Positions 1 to 7,763 of a DNA stretch of 23,506 nt are shown here, piece after piece. Made by a program: the position numbers and the translations under genes. Position 1 is the stretch's first letter. Each line of letters begins with the position of its first letter. The stretch spans positions 1 to 23,506 of the forward strand of contig DAIDJC010000017.1 in NCBI GenBank assembly GCA_027451565.1, in the 5' to 3' direction. This stretch comes from Limisphaerales bacterium (GTDB lineage Bacteria; Verrucomicrobiota; Verrucomicrobiia; Limisphaerales; UBA11358). The notes under the pieces are model-generated. The model had not been told where the DNA came from. It ran no database searches and was given only the letters and a program-made list of their open reading frames with translations.

Positions 1-242
1 TCCAGGCCCTTTTCCACCGCTGGCACCGCCCGGTTAACCTCGCAATACTCGCAATCAAAGTTGCAGAACTTGTCCGGGTTCATGTTGACACCAATGGACA
101 GGCCGGATGCGCGGGGGGAAATGACCGCGTAAACAAAACGATTGCCAAAGAATTCCCGGGCATTGCCATGCTCAACCGATCCCGGGAAGAAACAAAGTGA
201 TGGGCGCAGTCCCGGATTTTCACCTGGCAGGGTTGAAATCAT
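1..242 (-). CDS. Radical SAM protein, COG0731-like (partial, N-terminal 80 residues)
   Basis: Only the first 80 residues are inside the window; the gene continues past base 1. The ATG at 242-240 overlaps the TGA of the upstream universal stress gene (ATGA), which implies translational coupling. The visible part carries the stretch ISPRASGLSIGVNMNPDK followed by C60-x3-C64-x2-C67 (CNFDCEYC), the radical SAM [4Fe-4S] motif. The preceding 'SxRxSGLSIGVN' resembles radical SAM proteins of the COG0731 group (related to the wyosine-synthesis enzyme family), which begin with a similar 'SRRLGxSLGV' segment. Function beyond S-adenosylmethionine radical chemistry cannot be judged from this fragment. The family call is from motif recognition; the substrate is unknown. 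Confidence 0.8.
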   Translation of the reverse strand, partial: MISTLPGENPGLRPSLCFFPGSVEHGNAREFFGNRFVYAVISPRASGLSIGVNMNPDKFCNFDCEYCEVNRAVPAVEKGL

Positions 243-859
243 GGCGGGAGGGCGCCGGCCGCCCTGGCATCAGCCTGGATGGACGGGGCCTTGGATTGCG
301 GGCTTGGGGAAAAAACGTTGCCCGACCCATGGACAACCAGCACGGGACAAGGCGCCAGGCGGGTGACGTCTGCCGCCACGCTACCCACAAGGGAATGAAT
401 GCGCCCGGTGCGCCCGTGGGTGGACATGATGATCATGCCGACACCCTCTTCCCGCGCGGCATTGATAATCTCGATGGGGGTGGCACCCTGCCGCAACGCC
501 AACTTTTTATGCACCCCGGAGGGAACGCATTTTTGAACCCATGCCGCCAGTTGCTTTTTCATCCGGGCGCGCAGCTCGTCCTCCCGCAATGGATCATAGC
601 CATCCATCTCAAATGCCCACGGCAATTCATAATGAGACGCCAGAACATGCAGAAAAATGATTTGCGCACCGAACAGTTTAGCGAATGGAACGGCATATTC
701 CAAAGCCCGCGAGGAGCAATCCGAAAAATCCACCGGCACCAGAATGCGCTTCAAATGCAAGCCTGAAAGCGCGGTGACAGCATGGCGGCAACAGTTCAAA
801 TTGGGGCAAAAACGGCGGTTTGGCTGCGGCTGTCCCCGCTTTTTGGAAATTGTCCTCAT
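239..859 (-). CDS. Universal stress protein (UspA family)
   Basis: A 206-residue protein with one UspA domain at about residues 36-178. It starts with KRILVPVDFSDCSSRALEYA, the usual first strand and Asp-containing loop. It ends with STHGRTGRIHSLVGSVAADVTRLAPCPVLVV, the nucleotide-binding G-x2-G-x9-G(S/T) region, in which the first Gly is Ser146. Usp proteins bind ATP or related nucleotides in the cytoplasm and act in stress or energy-starvation responses; the role here is inferred from family. The ATG at 859 gives a 36-residue Cys/Arg-rich extension that typical Usp proteins lack. In-frame TTG codons just before the domain are alternative starts, and no clear Shine-Dalgarno sequence is visible. 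The C-terminal 28 residues look low-complexity. The gene overlaps the downstream radical SAM gene by 4 nt. Confidence 0.9.
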   Translation of the reverse strand: MRTISKKRGQPQPNRRFCPNLNCCRHAVTALSGLHLKRILVPVDFSDCSSRALEYAVPFAKLFGAQIIFLHVLASHYELPWAFEMDGYDPLREDELRARMKKQLAAWVQKCVPSGVHKKLALRQGATPIEIINAAREEGVGMIIMSTHGRTGRIHSLVGSVAADVTRLAPCPVLVVHGSGNVFSPSPQSKAPSIQADARAAGALPP

Positions 860-1322
860 GTTTTTAAATCAATGTCAGCCGTGAAATACCACAGAAGAAG
901 GGCACATGGCGGAGGACTTGGACGGTCGCCAGGCGACTCCCAACTTCCGAGCGAGTCACGGGTTGGCCTGTTTGTCTCTGAAACGATTTTGGTCAAGGCT
1001 TTCATGATTGTTTTGCGCCTGCCCATTCCACGGTTTCACTTCCTGATTGTACACTGCCTGCGATTGGCAGAATCGGCTTTCCGCTTTTTGCCGGAGATGC
1101 ATCGTTATTTGGCGAATGTGAAGCCAGGGTTTCATTGGCGGGCATTCATTTTGCCGACGACGGGGAAACAAAGCGGGGTAAGCCAAAGCCCGATACACTC
1201 ATCAAGGAAGAAATCATGCAAGGTTTTTCAGGGGTCATCCCTGAGGGCTTTCAGGACGCATGAACCTGCGGATTACAATCCCGACAGGCGTCAGGCCAGG
1301 ACATTAGGGAGGGCCGCAGTCA
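860..1322. other. Intergenic region between outer-membrane factor gene and universal stress gene
   Basis: About 460 bp without a supportable gene. Short ORFs on both strands have no recognisable domains or ribosome sites. It must hold the 3' end of the efflux operon and the promoter of the stress-protein gene, but I see no strong -10/-35 pair and no intrinsic terminator with a T tract on the minus strand. A small hairpin lies at 1228-1244 (TCAGGG/CCCTGA) with the T run on the wrong side for either terminator orientation. Confidence 0.5.
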
Positions 1323-2783
1323 TCATCTGGGCGGCTGCTGCGGAGAGGCGGCGCGGCTTTGCGGAGTTTGCTCGCGCCAGCCACCACCCAGGACCTGATA
1401 AAGGTTGATCAAACTTGTCAGGCGGGCATATTGGGATTGAATAAAATTTTGCCTTGCGGCATCCAGTGTTTGGCGGGCGGACAAGACATCCAAGGCGCTG
1501 TTAACGCCGCTGCGGAACCCGGCGCTGGTCAATTGATAGGTTTGTTCGCTGGCCCTCAATTGGGCTTGGTTGGCTTCAAGTTGCGTCCGGACCGTTGCAC
1601 GCACCGCCAAGGCATCCGCGACCTCCCTAAAGGCACTCTGGACGGCAGATTTATAATTGGCCACGTCCATTTGTTCGGCAGCGTGGGAGGCTTTGAGTTG
1701 ATTCCAGATCGTGTCGGCGCTGAAAATGGGCCAGTTCACCTGGGGCGCAAATGTCCAGGTCTGGGAACCGGGCGCAAACAGGCTGCCGAGCGCGGTGCTG
1801 GAGGTGCCTCCCGAGCCTGTCAAGGTGATGGACGGAAAAAAGGCTGCACGCGCGGCGCCAATGTTTGCATTGGCGGCCTTGAGTTGGTGCTCGGCCTCCA
1901 GGACATCCGGTCGGCGGACCAGTAAATCCGAGGGCAAACCTGACGGAACATCGGCGAGGCATGACTGGGGGTCAAAAGAGCTCTGCGCGGGAATGTTCCC
2001 AGGCAAGGGCTGGCCGACCAGGAGAACCAGGTTATCCTGGGCCAGGGCGAGCTGTTGGGTGTAGGCAGCGACCTGGTTGCGCGCCGTTTGCTCCTGATTG
2101 ACTGCGGAATTCACATCCACTTGCGTGAGCACGCCCGATTCAAAACTCCTTCGCGTCAGAAACAGCGCCTGATGGGCTGCCTTCAATCCCTCGCGGGCCA
2201 CATTTAATTGGCGGGTGGCCTGCTGCACCGTAAAATAGGCCTCTGCCACTTGGGCCACCAGGGCTATCTGCGCGCTTCTCCGCGCTTCCTGGCTCGCAAA
2301 ATAAGTTTCCAAAGCCTGTTGATTCAGGCTGCGGACCTGGCCAAACAAATCCAATTCATAGGAAGTGACACCCAAATCCACCGTGTATTGGTTATAAGAA
2401 ATGGCTTGTCCGCCGCCGAAAATATTGGGGATGCGCTGGCTTTCCTCCGAGGCGCCCGCCATCACGGAGGGGATCAGGTTATTGCGCTGCACCCGGTACA
2501 GGTCCCGGGTTTGCTCCACGTTGAAGGTGGCCGCCTGCAAATTGGGATTATTGGTCAAGGCCAGTCCAATCAACTCCTGGAGCCTGGCATCACGGAAAAA
2601 ATCGCGCCAGCCAATGTCTGCTGCCGGCACGGGCGAAGCGCGGTCAGGTTCCGGCGCATATCCGGGAACCTTGGGCCAGGCCGGGGCCAGGTCCGGTTCG
2701 GGACGGTGATAGGCTGGCACCATGGTGCAACCGGCTGTGGCCAGCAAAAGCAATGCTATGATGGGTATTGGCGTTGGTCTCAT
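1323..2783 (-). CDS. Outer-membrane efflux lipoprotein, NodT/OprM family
   Basis: A 486-residue outer-membrane channel of a tripartite RND efflux pump. The N-terminus is a lipoprotein signal with lipobox LATAGC and lipidation at Cys19, followed by 'TMVPAYHRPEPDLAPAWP', the usual start of NodT-family mature proteins. Two OEP (TolC-like) repeats follow, with typical pieces such as 'SYELDLFGQVRSLNQQALETYFASQEARRSAQIALVAQVAEAYF' in the first and 'RRPDVLEAEHQLKAANANIGAARAAFFPSITLTGSGG' in the second. Length is normal for the family. Its ATG at 2783 overlaps the pump gene's TGA by 4 nt (ATGA), so it is the last gene of the adaptor-pump-channel operon. Substrates cannot be read from the sequence; multidrug export is the family default. 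Confidence 0.95.
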   Translation of the reverse strand: MRPTPIPIIALLLLATAGCTMVPAYHRPEPDLAPAWPKVPGYAPEPDRASPVPAADIGWRDFFRDARLQELIGLALTNNPNLQAATFNVEQTRDLYRVQRNNLIPSVMAGASEESQRIPNIFGGGQAISYNQYTVDLGVTSYELDLFGQVRSLNQQALETYFASQEARRSAQIALVAQVAEAYFTVQQATRQLNVAREGLKAAHQALFLTRRSFESGVLTQVDVNSAVNQEQTARNQVAAYTQQLALAQDNLVLLVGQPLPGNIPAQSSFDPQSCLADVPSGLPSDLLVRRPDVLEAEHQLKAANANIGAARAAFFPSITLTGSGGTSSTALGSLFAPGSQTWTFAPQVNWPIFSADTIWNQLKASHAAEQMDVANYKSAVQSAFREVADALAVRATVRTQLEANQAQLRASEQTYQLTSAGFRSGVNSALDVLSARQTLDAARQNFIQSQYARLTSLINLYQVLGGGWREQTPQSRAASPQQPPR

Positions 2784-5700
2784 GGCTTGCCGGGGTTGGC
2801 AGTTTCATTCCGTGCTCCGCCGGCATGGCCTGAAAAATCCCTCTCCTGTCGGCTCTTGAATACGCGCCGGACGAGAACGTAAAATGCCGGAACAAAAAAC
2901 ACGGCGAGGATGGTGGCAGACAGCATGCCGCCAATCACACCGGTGCCAAGGTCATGCCGGCTGGCAGCCCCGGCGCCCGTGCTCACCGCCATGGGCATCA
3001 CCCCCAGGATGAAGGCAAAGGAAGTCATCAGGATGGGCCTCAAACGCAGGCGGACTGCGGTGAGTGTGGCTTCCCTCAAACCCATTCCCTGGGCCTGAAG
3101 ATCCTTGGCAAACTCCACAATGAGGATGGCGTTTTTGGCGGAGAGACCAATGATGGTAAGAAGTCCGACCTTGAAAAACACGTCATCAGGCAGCCCGCGC
3201 ACCGTGGCTCCCAGCAATGCGCCAATGACCCCCAGGGGAACCACAAGAATAACAGCCAGCGGAATGGCCCAATTCTCATAAAGGGCGGCCAATGCGAGAT
3301 AAACCACCAGGATGGACAGGGAAAGCAGCAGGGGCGCCTGTCTGGCAGACAATTGTTCCTGAAAAGATTGACCGGTCCATTCGTACCCGAAACCGGCAGG
3401 TAATTTTGCAACCAGACCGGCCATGTCATCCATCGCCTGGCCCAGGCTGACATGCGCCGCAGGGTTGCCGATGATTTCGAGCGCAGGAAATCCATTGTAA
3501 TGCTGCAAGGCCGGCGAGGCATGTATCCAATGAAAAGAGACCAACTCCGAGAGTGGCACCATGGCGCCATTGGCGGCGCGGACAAAAGCTTTGCCCAGGT
3601 CCTGCGGCAACATCCGGTAGGGGGCATCCATTTGCGCAATAACCTGATCCACGCGGTTGCCATTGATAAAATTATTGATGTAAAAGGATCCGAAATAAGT
3701 GGTGAGGGCGGTGTTCAAGTCCGCATAGGACACTCCCATGGCGCCGGCCTTGATCTTGTCCACGTCCAGTTTTAATTCCGGAGTATCCTCCAGCCCCTGC
3801 ATTTGCACCTGGACAAGGTCCTGGTTGGTGGCAGCCATGGCGAGCAGTTGGTTTTTGGCCAGCATCAATTGGGCATGTCCCAAGCCTCCCTGATCCTCGA
3901 GCTCCATGTCAAACCCGGACGCAAAACCCAGTTCCGGTATGGGCGGCGGGTTGAGGGGGTAAATAAAGGCATCCCGCACCTGGCTCAAAGCCATGAAGGC
4001 CCTTCCGATGACCGCCTGAACTGAGTGATCCGCTCCCGGCCGCTCGCTCCAGGGTTTCAAATGAATGAATGCAATCGCGGAATTTTGGGCCTGTCCATTG
4101 AAACTGAAACCTGCGACCTCAATCGCGTCGGTCACTTCAGATTGGGACCGGTAATATTCGTCCACCTGCTTCAAGACCTGCTCGGTACGCTGCTGGGTGG
4201 CACCCACCGGCAGTTGAATGCTGTTGATCAGGTAGCCCTGGTCCTCCGCTGGCAGAAAGGCGGAGGGCAGGCGCACAAAAAGCCAGGCCACTGCGGCCAC
4301 CACTGCCGCGTAGGCGATCATTTGCAAGGGCGCGCGGGCGATGATGCGCCCGACCCAGCTTTCATAGCGGTGGGTTGCCGCAGCAAAGGTGCGGTTCCAC
4401 CAACCCCAGACGCCCCGTTTTTCCGTATGATGCCCTTTTTCAACCGGCGGAAGCAGGGAGGCGCACAAAGCTGGCGTGAGGGTCATGGCCAGGAAAATGG
4501 AAAAACTCATGCACGAAACGAGTGACAGGGAAAACTGCCGGTAAATGGCGCCAACCGAGCCGCCAAAAAACGCCATGGGAATGAAAACCGCCGTAAGCAC
4601 CAGGGTGATGGCAATCAGCGCGCCAGTGATCTGCTGCATGGCCTTGCGGGTGGCCTCGCGAGGGGACAATCCCTCCTCGTTCATGATGCGCTCCACATTT
4701 TCAGTCACCACGATGGCATCATCCACCAGTATGCCAATGGCAAGGACCAGTCCGAACAAGGTGAGAACATTGATGGAAAAACCCAGGATATACATCAGTG
4801 CAAACGACCCCAGCAAGGCCACCGGCACGACAATGGTGGGAATGAAGGCCGTGCGCAGGTTTTGAAGAAAAAAGTAAATGATCAGGAATACCATGACCAC
4901 GGCTTCGATCAGGGTTTTAACCACCTCATGGATGGAGGCGGTGATGAACTCGGTTGAGTCATAGGGGAAATCCACGCGCAAACCAGCAGGAAAGAAGGTG
5001 GAGAGCTGCTGGATTCGGGCACGCACAGCGTCTGCGGTGGCCAGGGCATTGGCGCCCGGTTCCAGCCGGATGCCGACTGCTGCCGCCAGTCGGCCATTCA
5101 CATGCACCTGGGTGGTATAGCTCTGGCCCGCCAACTCGATCCGGGCCACATCGCGGAGAAAAACCCGTGATCCATCCGGGTTGACGCGCAGGAGAATGGC
5201 GCCAAACTCATCCGGCGAGATCAGTGTGCTCTGGCCCTGGACGGTGACATTAAGTTCCTGCCCCTTCACGGCAGGCAGCATGCCAAGCTGGCCCACGGGC
5301 ACCTCGGCATTCTGGGCTTCCACCGCACTGACGACATCGCCAGCAGTGATTCCATAGCCCTCCATTTTATTGGGATCGAGCCAGAGACGCATGGCGTAGT
5401 AGGTGCCAAACAGGTCCGCCTCGCCGACCCCGCTGACGCGCCGGATGGGATCAAGGATGGTGGCAGAGATGAAATTGCCCAAGGCAATGTCGCTGATGTT
5501 GTTGGTGGAGGACAGGGCGAAAAACATCAAAAAATTGTGGGTGGACTTGGTGACAATCACGCCAGATTGCTGCACGGTCAGCGGCAGGCTGGGGGTGGCC
5601 AGTTGCAGTTTGTTTTGGACCTGGACCTGAGCCAGGTCCGGATCCGTGCCCGGCTGGAAATACAATTGAACCTGGCATTGCCCGCTGGAACTGCTGCTGG

Positions 5701-5938
5701 AGGACACGTACAAAAGATGATCCAGTCCGCTCATCTGCTCCTCGATCACCTCCGTCACGGTGTTTTGGACCGTCTCGGCAGAGGCGCCCGCATAATTGGC
5801 GGTGATGGAGATGGAAGGAGGGGCCACGCTGGGATACTCGGCCACGGGTAGATGCACCAGAGCCATAATGCCGGCCATCATGATGAACAATGAAATGACC
5901 CAGGCAAAAATCGGGCGGTCTATGAAGAATTTTGGCAT
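2780..5938 (-). CDS. RND multidrug efflux permease, HAE1/AcrB family
   Basis: A 1052-residue inner-membrane proton/drug antiporter that is very AcrB-like from its first residues (MPKFFIDRPIFAWVISL). Relay residues are present: Asp406-Asp407 in the TM4 motif GILVDDAIVVTENVER, and the TM10 Lys in GLSAKNAILIVEFAKD near residue 940. Both large periplasmic loops and all 12 membrane segments appear intact, and length matches the AcrB family (about 1050). It starts at ATG 5938, 15 nt after the adaptor gene's TAG, and overlaps the outer-membrane factor by 4 nt. It is inferred to export hydrophobic drugs, detergents or bile-like compounds; the actual substrates are not visible. No local regulator gene adjoins the operon. 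Confidence 0.96.
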   Translation of the reverse strand: MPKFFIDRPIFAWVISLFIMMAGIMALVHLPVAEYPSVAPPSISITANYAGASAETVQNTVTEVIEEQMSGLDHLLYVSSSSSSSGQCQVQLYFQPGTDPDLAQVQVQNKLQLATPSLPLTVQQSGVIVTKSTHNFLMFFALSSTNNISDIALGNFISATILDPIRRVSGVGEADLFGTYYAMRLWLDPNKMEGYGITAGDVVSAVEAQNAEVPVGQLGMLPAVKGQELNVTVQGQSTLISPDEFGAILLRVNPDGSRVFLRDVARIELAGQSYTTQVHVNGRLAAAVGIRLEPGANALATADAVRARIQQLSTFFPAGLRVDFPYDSTEFITASIHEVVKTLIEAVVMVFLIIYFFLQNLRTAFIPTIVVPVALLGSFALMYILGFSINVLTLFGLVLAIGILVDDAIVVTENVERIMNEEGLSPREATRKAMQQITGALIAITLVLTAVFIPMAFFGGSVGAIYRQFSLSLVSCMSFSIFLAMTLTPALCASLLPPVEKGHHTEKRGVWGWWNRTFAAATHRYESWVGRIIARAPLQMIAYAAVVAAVAWLFVRLPSAFLPAEDQGYLINSIQLPVGATQQRTEQVLKQVDEYYRSQSEVTDAIEVAGFSFNGQAQNSAIAFIHLKPWSERPGADHSVQAVIGRAFMALSQVRDAFIYPLNPPPIPELGFASGFDMELEDQGGLGHAQLMLAKNQLLAMAATNQDLVQVQMQGLEDTPELKLDVDKIKAGAMGVSYADLNTALTTYFGSFYINNFINGNRVDQVIAQMDAPYRMLPQDLGKAFVRAANGAMVPLSELVSFHWIHASPALQHYNGFPALEIIGNPAAHVSLGQAMDDMAGLVAKLPAGFGYEWTGQSFQEQLSARQAPLLLSLSILVVYLALAALYENWAIPLAVILVVPLGVIGALLGATVRGLPDDVFFKVGLLTIIGLSAKNAILIVEFAKDLQAQGMGLREATLTAVRLRLRPILMTSFAFILGVMPMAVSTGAGAASRHDLGTGVIGGMLSATILAVFFVPAFYVLVRRVFKSRQERDFSGHAGGARNETANPGKP

Positions 5939-5953
5939 TTGCGGGTGAACCCA

Positions 5954-7168
5954 CTACGGTTGAGCCGCCGGCTGAGCGGATCCGACGGAGGAGACTGCGG
6001 GAACGGGAACCACTGTCATGCCAGGCTGCGCCCTCTGGAATCCGTCCACCATGATTTGCTGGCCTGCCTCAAGGCCACCCCGGATGATCCAATCCCCTCC
6101 AACCGCATCGCCCAGGACCACGGGCTGAGCTTTCACCTGGTTGGACACCACCAGCATCACCGCAGCCGTGCCATCCAGATTGATAGTCACGGCGGGTTGT
6201 GGAATGAGGATGGTTTGAGCCGAGACAGCCTGGACCAGTCGGCCCTCGACAAACATACCCGGCAACAACAAACCTTCCGGATTGGGAAATTCGGTCCGCA
6301 AGGTGATCATTCCACTGTTCGTGTTCACGCTCACATCGCTAAAAAGCAAATGACCTGGATGCTCGTAAATGGAACCATCCGGCAGCTTCAAAGCCACGGT
6401 CTCATCGCCCGCATCGGGAGCTGTCCATTGGCCATCGGCGATTTGCTTTTTTAATTTCAAAGACCCGGCGGCAGGTTCGGTCAAATCCACATAAACCGGG
6501 TCCATTTTTTGGATCACTGCCATGGGGGTTGCGGCGCTTTGGCTGACCAGCGCGCCCTCAGTGACCAGGGCGGGACCAATGCGTCCTTCAATGGGAGCCG
6601 TCACCGAACAATAACCCAGGTTGATTTCAGCGATTTTTTCCGCGGCGCGCGCCGCTGCCACACCAGCCACTGCTTGTGCTGCGGCAGCGATGGCGTTGTC
6701 GTAATTCTGCCGACTCACGGCATTGATTCCCATGAGCGGCTTGTACCGTTTGGCCAGCCATTCAGCCTGGGTTTTGCCCGCCTCATTCTGGGCAACCGTT
6801 GCCCTGGCGCTTTCCAGCGCGGCCTTGTACGGTGCCGGGTCAATTTGGTAAAGAAGCTGGCCAGCCCGCACATAAGCGCCCTGTTCAAAATCCCGATGCA
6901 ACACCACCCCATCCACCCGGGCGTTGACTTGGGCAATCTCCACCGGCTCCACGCGCCCCGGAAATTCATTGGTCAGGGCCAGGGCGCGGGATTGAACGGT
7001 CACAACACCCACTTGAGGCGGAGGCATGGCGCCGCCAGACGGCTGGCTGCTCCCGCAACCGGTGATACCCATCAACGCCAGGGCAAAAACCACGGCGACC
7101 AGAAACCTCGGTTGCAGACCTCCGTCTTGAGGCTGGTCATTTCCTGGCAGAATCAAATCAGCATTCAT
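5954..7168 (-). CDS. RND efflux periplasmic adaptor (membrane fusion protein, AcrA family)
   Basis: A 404-residue adaptor linking the pump to the outer-membrane channel. The N-terminus has a 20-residue polar stretch, then a hydrophobic segment and a lipobox-like MGITGC, so it is probably lipidated at Cys38. Barrel-sandwich hybrid halves are visible: 'VEPVEIAQVNARVDGVVLHRDFEQGAYVRAGQLLYQIDPAPYKAAL' and 'YCSVTAPIEGRIGPALVTEGALVS'. A coiled-coil hairpin (A/Q/N/K-rich, with 'RYKPLMGINAVSRQNYDNAIAAAAQAVAGVAAARAA') lies between them, and the beta-barrel and membrane-proximal domains follow. The ATG at 7168 is preceded by GAGGA (7176-7172) at rather short spacing. It is the first gene of the three-gene efflux operon. 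Confidence 0.95.
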   Translation of the reverse strand: MNADLILPGNDQPQDGGLQPRFLVAVVFALALMGITGCGSSQPSGGAMPPPQVGVVTVQSRALALTNEFPGRVEPVEIAQVNARVDGVVLHRDFEQGAYVRAGQLLYQIDPAPYKAALESARATVAQNEAGKTQAEWLAKRYKPLMGINAVSRQNYDNAIAAAAQAVAGVAAARAAEKIAEINLGYCSVTAPIEGRIGPALVTEGALVSQSAATPMAVIQKMDPVYVDLTEPAAGSLKLKKQIADGQWTAPDAGDETVALKLPDGSIYEHPGHLLFSDVSVNTNSGMITLRTEFPNPEGLLLPGMFVEGRLVQAVSAQTILIPQPAVTINLDGTAAVMLVVSNQVKAQPVVLGDAVGGDWIIRGGLEAGQQIMVDGFQRAQPGMTVVPVPAVSSVGSAQPAAQP

Positions 7169-7184
7169 CTGTCCTCAGTGTTGA

Positions 7185-7212
7185 TTGATATTCTTCAAAC
7201 CCTTCCTTTCAA
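7185..7212 (-). promoter_or_regulatory. Candidate sigma-70-type promoter for the RND efflux operon
   Basis: On the minus strand, TTGAAA (7212-7207, 5 of 6 matches to TTGACA) and TATCAA (7190-7185, 4 of 6 to TATAAT) are separated by 16 bp. A start about 7 nt downstream would leave a leader of roughly 10 nt before the ATG at 7168. TTTGAA recurs three times here (around 7223, 7213 and 7199), so the -35 may also be shared with a binding site. Consensus match only. Confidence 0.35.
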
Positions 7213-7239
7213 ATCATTTCAAACGATAACCGGCGCCGC

Positions 7240-7255
7240 GCTTGCCATGCCAAGC
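7240..7255. promoter_or_regulatory. Imperfect 16-bp palindrome upstream of efflux operon (possible operator)
   Basis: GCTTGCCATGCCAAGC matches its own reverse complement at 14 of 16 positions (arms GCTTG/CAAGC). It lies about 28 bp upstream of the candidate -35 of the efflux operon, and a CGGCGCCG palindrome follows at 7231-7238. Size and symmetry suit a dimeric repressor such as those of the TetR or MarR families that often control RND pumps, but no such gene lies nearby. The operator role is inference. Confidence 0.3.
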
Positions 7256-7718
7256 CTCCTGACGCCTGATATGCAGACTGCGGCGCATGCAAAACGGCCT
7301 TGGATGAACCTGGTCATTGGGCAAAACCTTTCTCCGCTTGCATGGCTTAAAATCCCAAATTCATGGAACCGCCGTCAAATGGAATTTTGGATAAAACCCG
7401 AGCGTGAACAAAATGAGGGGCGCAAGCTTCCGACCAAAGACTGACCAAGCAGGGGCGACAGAGGAGAATTTTAAAGGAACCCCGAATGTCCAAATGAAAA
7501 AAGCGAAGCCGACCCGCATGTCCATTTCTTGTGTTCGGATCGCCCATGCAAACGACATGGATGATGGTGCGGCCACCTGGCCTCCAATGAAACATGATGG
7601 TCTTCGCAAACCACAAGGTGAGCGCGGCAAAAATGGAATTCCGCTGAGAGCCTAAAACAGGGACTTTTCCACTCAAAACGACGAGGGCCATGGGCCGGGT
7701 CCCGCCGGGCAAACGGCG

Positions 7719-7750
7719 AAAAAATCCGCAGGGTTCGAAGACCCAGCCGG
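7719..7750 (-). terminator. Intrinsic terminator downstream of hppA
   Basis: Read on the minus strand, a hairpin with arms 7750-7741 and 7734-7726 pairs CCG(G)C-T-GGGT with ACCC-T-GCGG. It has one bulge, one mismatch and a six-base loop containing TTCG. It is followed by A and a run of six T (7724-7719), and begins 14 nt after the hppA stop codon. Position and T tract fit rho-independent termination; the imperfect stem lowers certainty. Confidence 0.55.
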
Positions 7751-7763
7751 TCGGCGGCAAAAA

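Larger units (their letters stand above)
7169..7718. other. Intergenic region between hppA terminator and efflux operon
   Basis: About 550 bp with no gene I can support. Its proximal end holds the promoter and palindrome listed separately. A minus-strand reading frame (about 7522-7361) would encode a 53-residue hydrophobic peptide containing MRVGFAFFIWTFGVPLKF, but it has no Shine-Dalgarno site or recognisable family. Overlapping frames of 80-140 codons are open too, which argues for chance. Confidence 0.45.

Noticed and set aside
956..1198. Minus-strand frame of 80 codons in the 860-1322 gap
   Set aside because: No ribosome site, no recognisable sequence features; chance frame is the simpler explanation.
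1228..1244. Hairpin TCAGGG/CCCTGA with an adjacent T run
   Set aside because: The T run precedes the stem on the plus strand and becomes an A run after it on the minus strand, so it is not a terminator in either direction.
782..1408. Plus-strand open frame of 208 codons over the stress-protein upstream region
   Set aside because: It overlaps two real minus-strand genes at its ends, with low-complexity composition and no domain.
7731..7744. GGGTTCGAAGACCC resembling a tRNA T-arm
   Set aside because: The stem is only four pairs and no acceptor, D or anticodon arms surround it; it is part of the hppA terminator.
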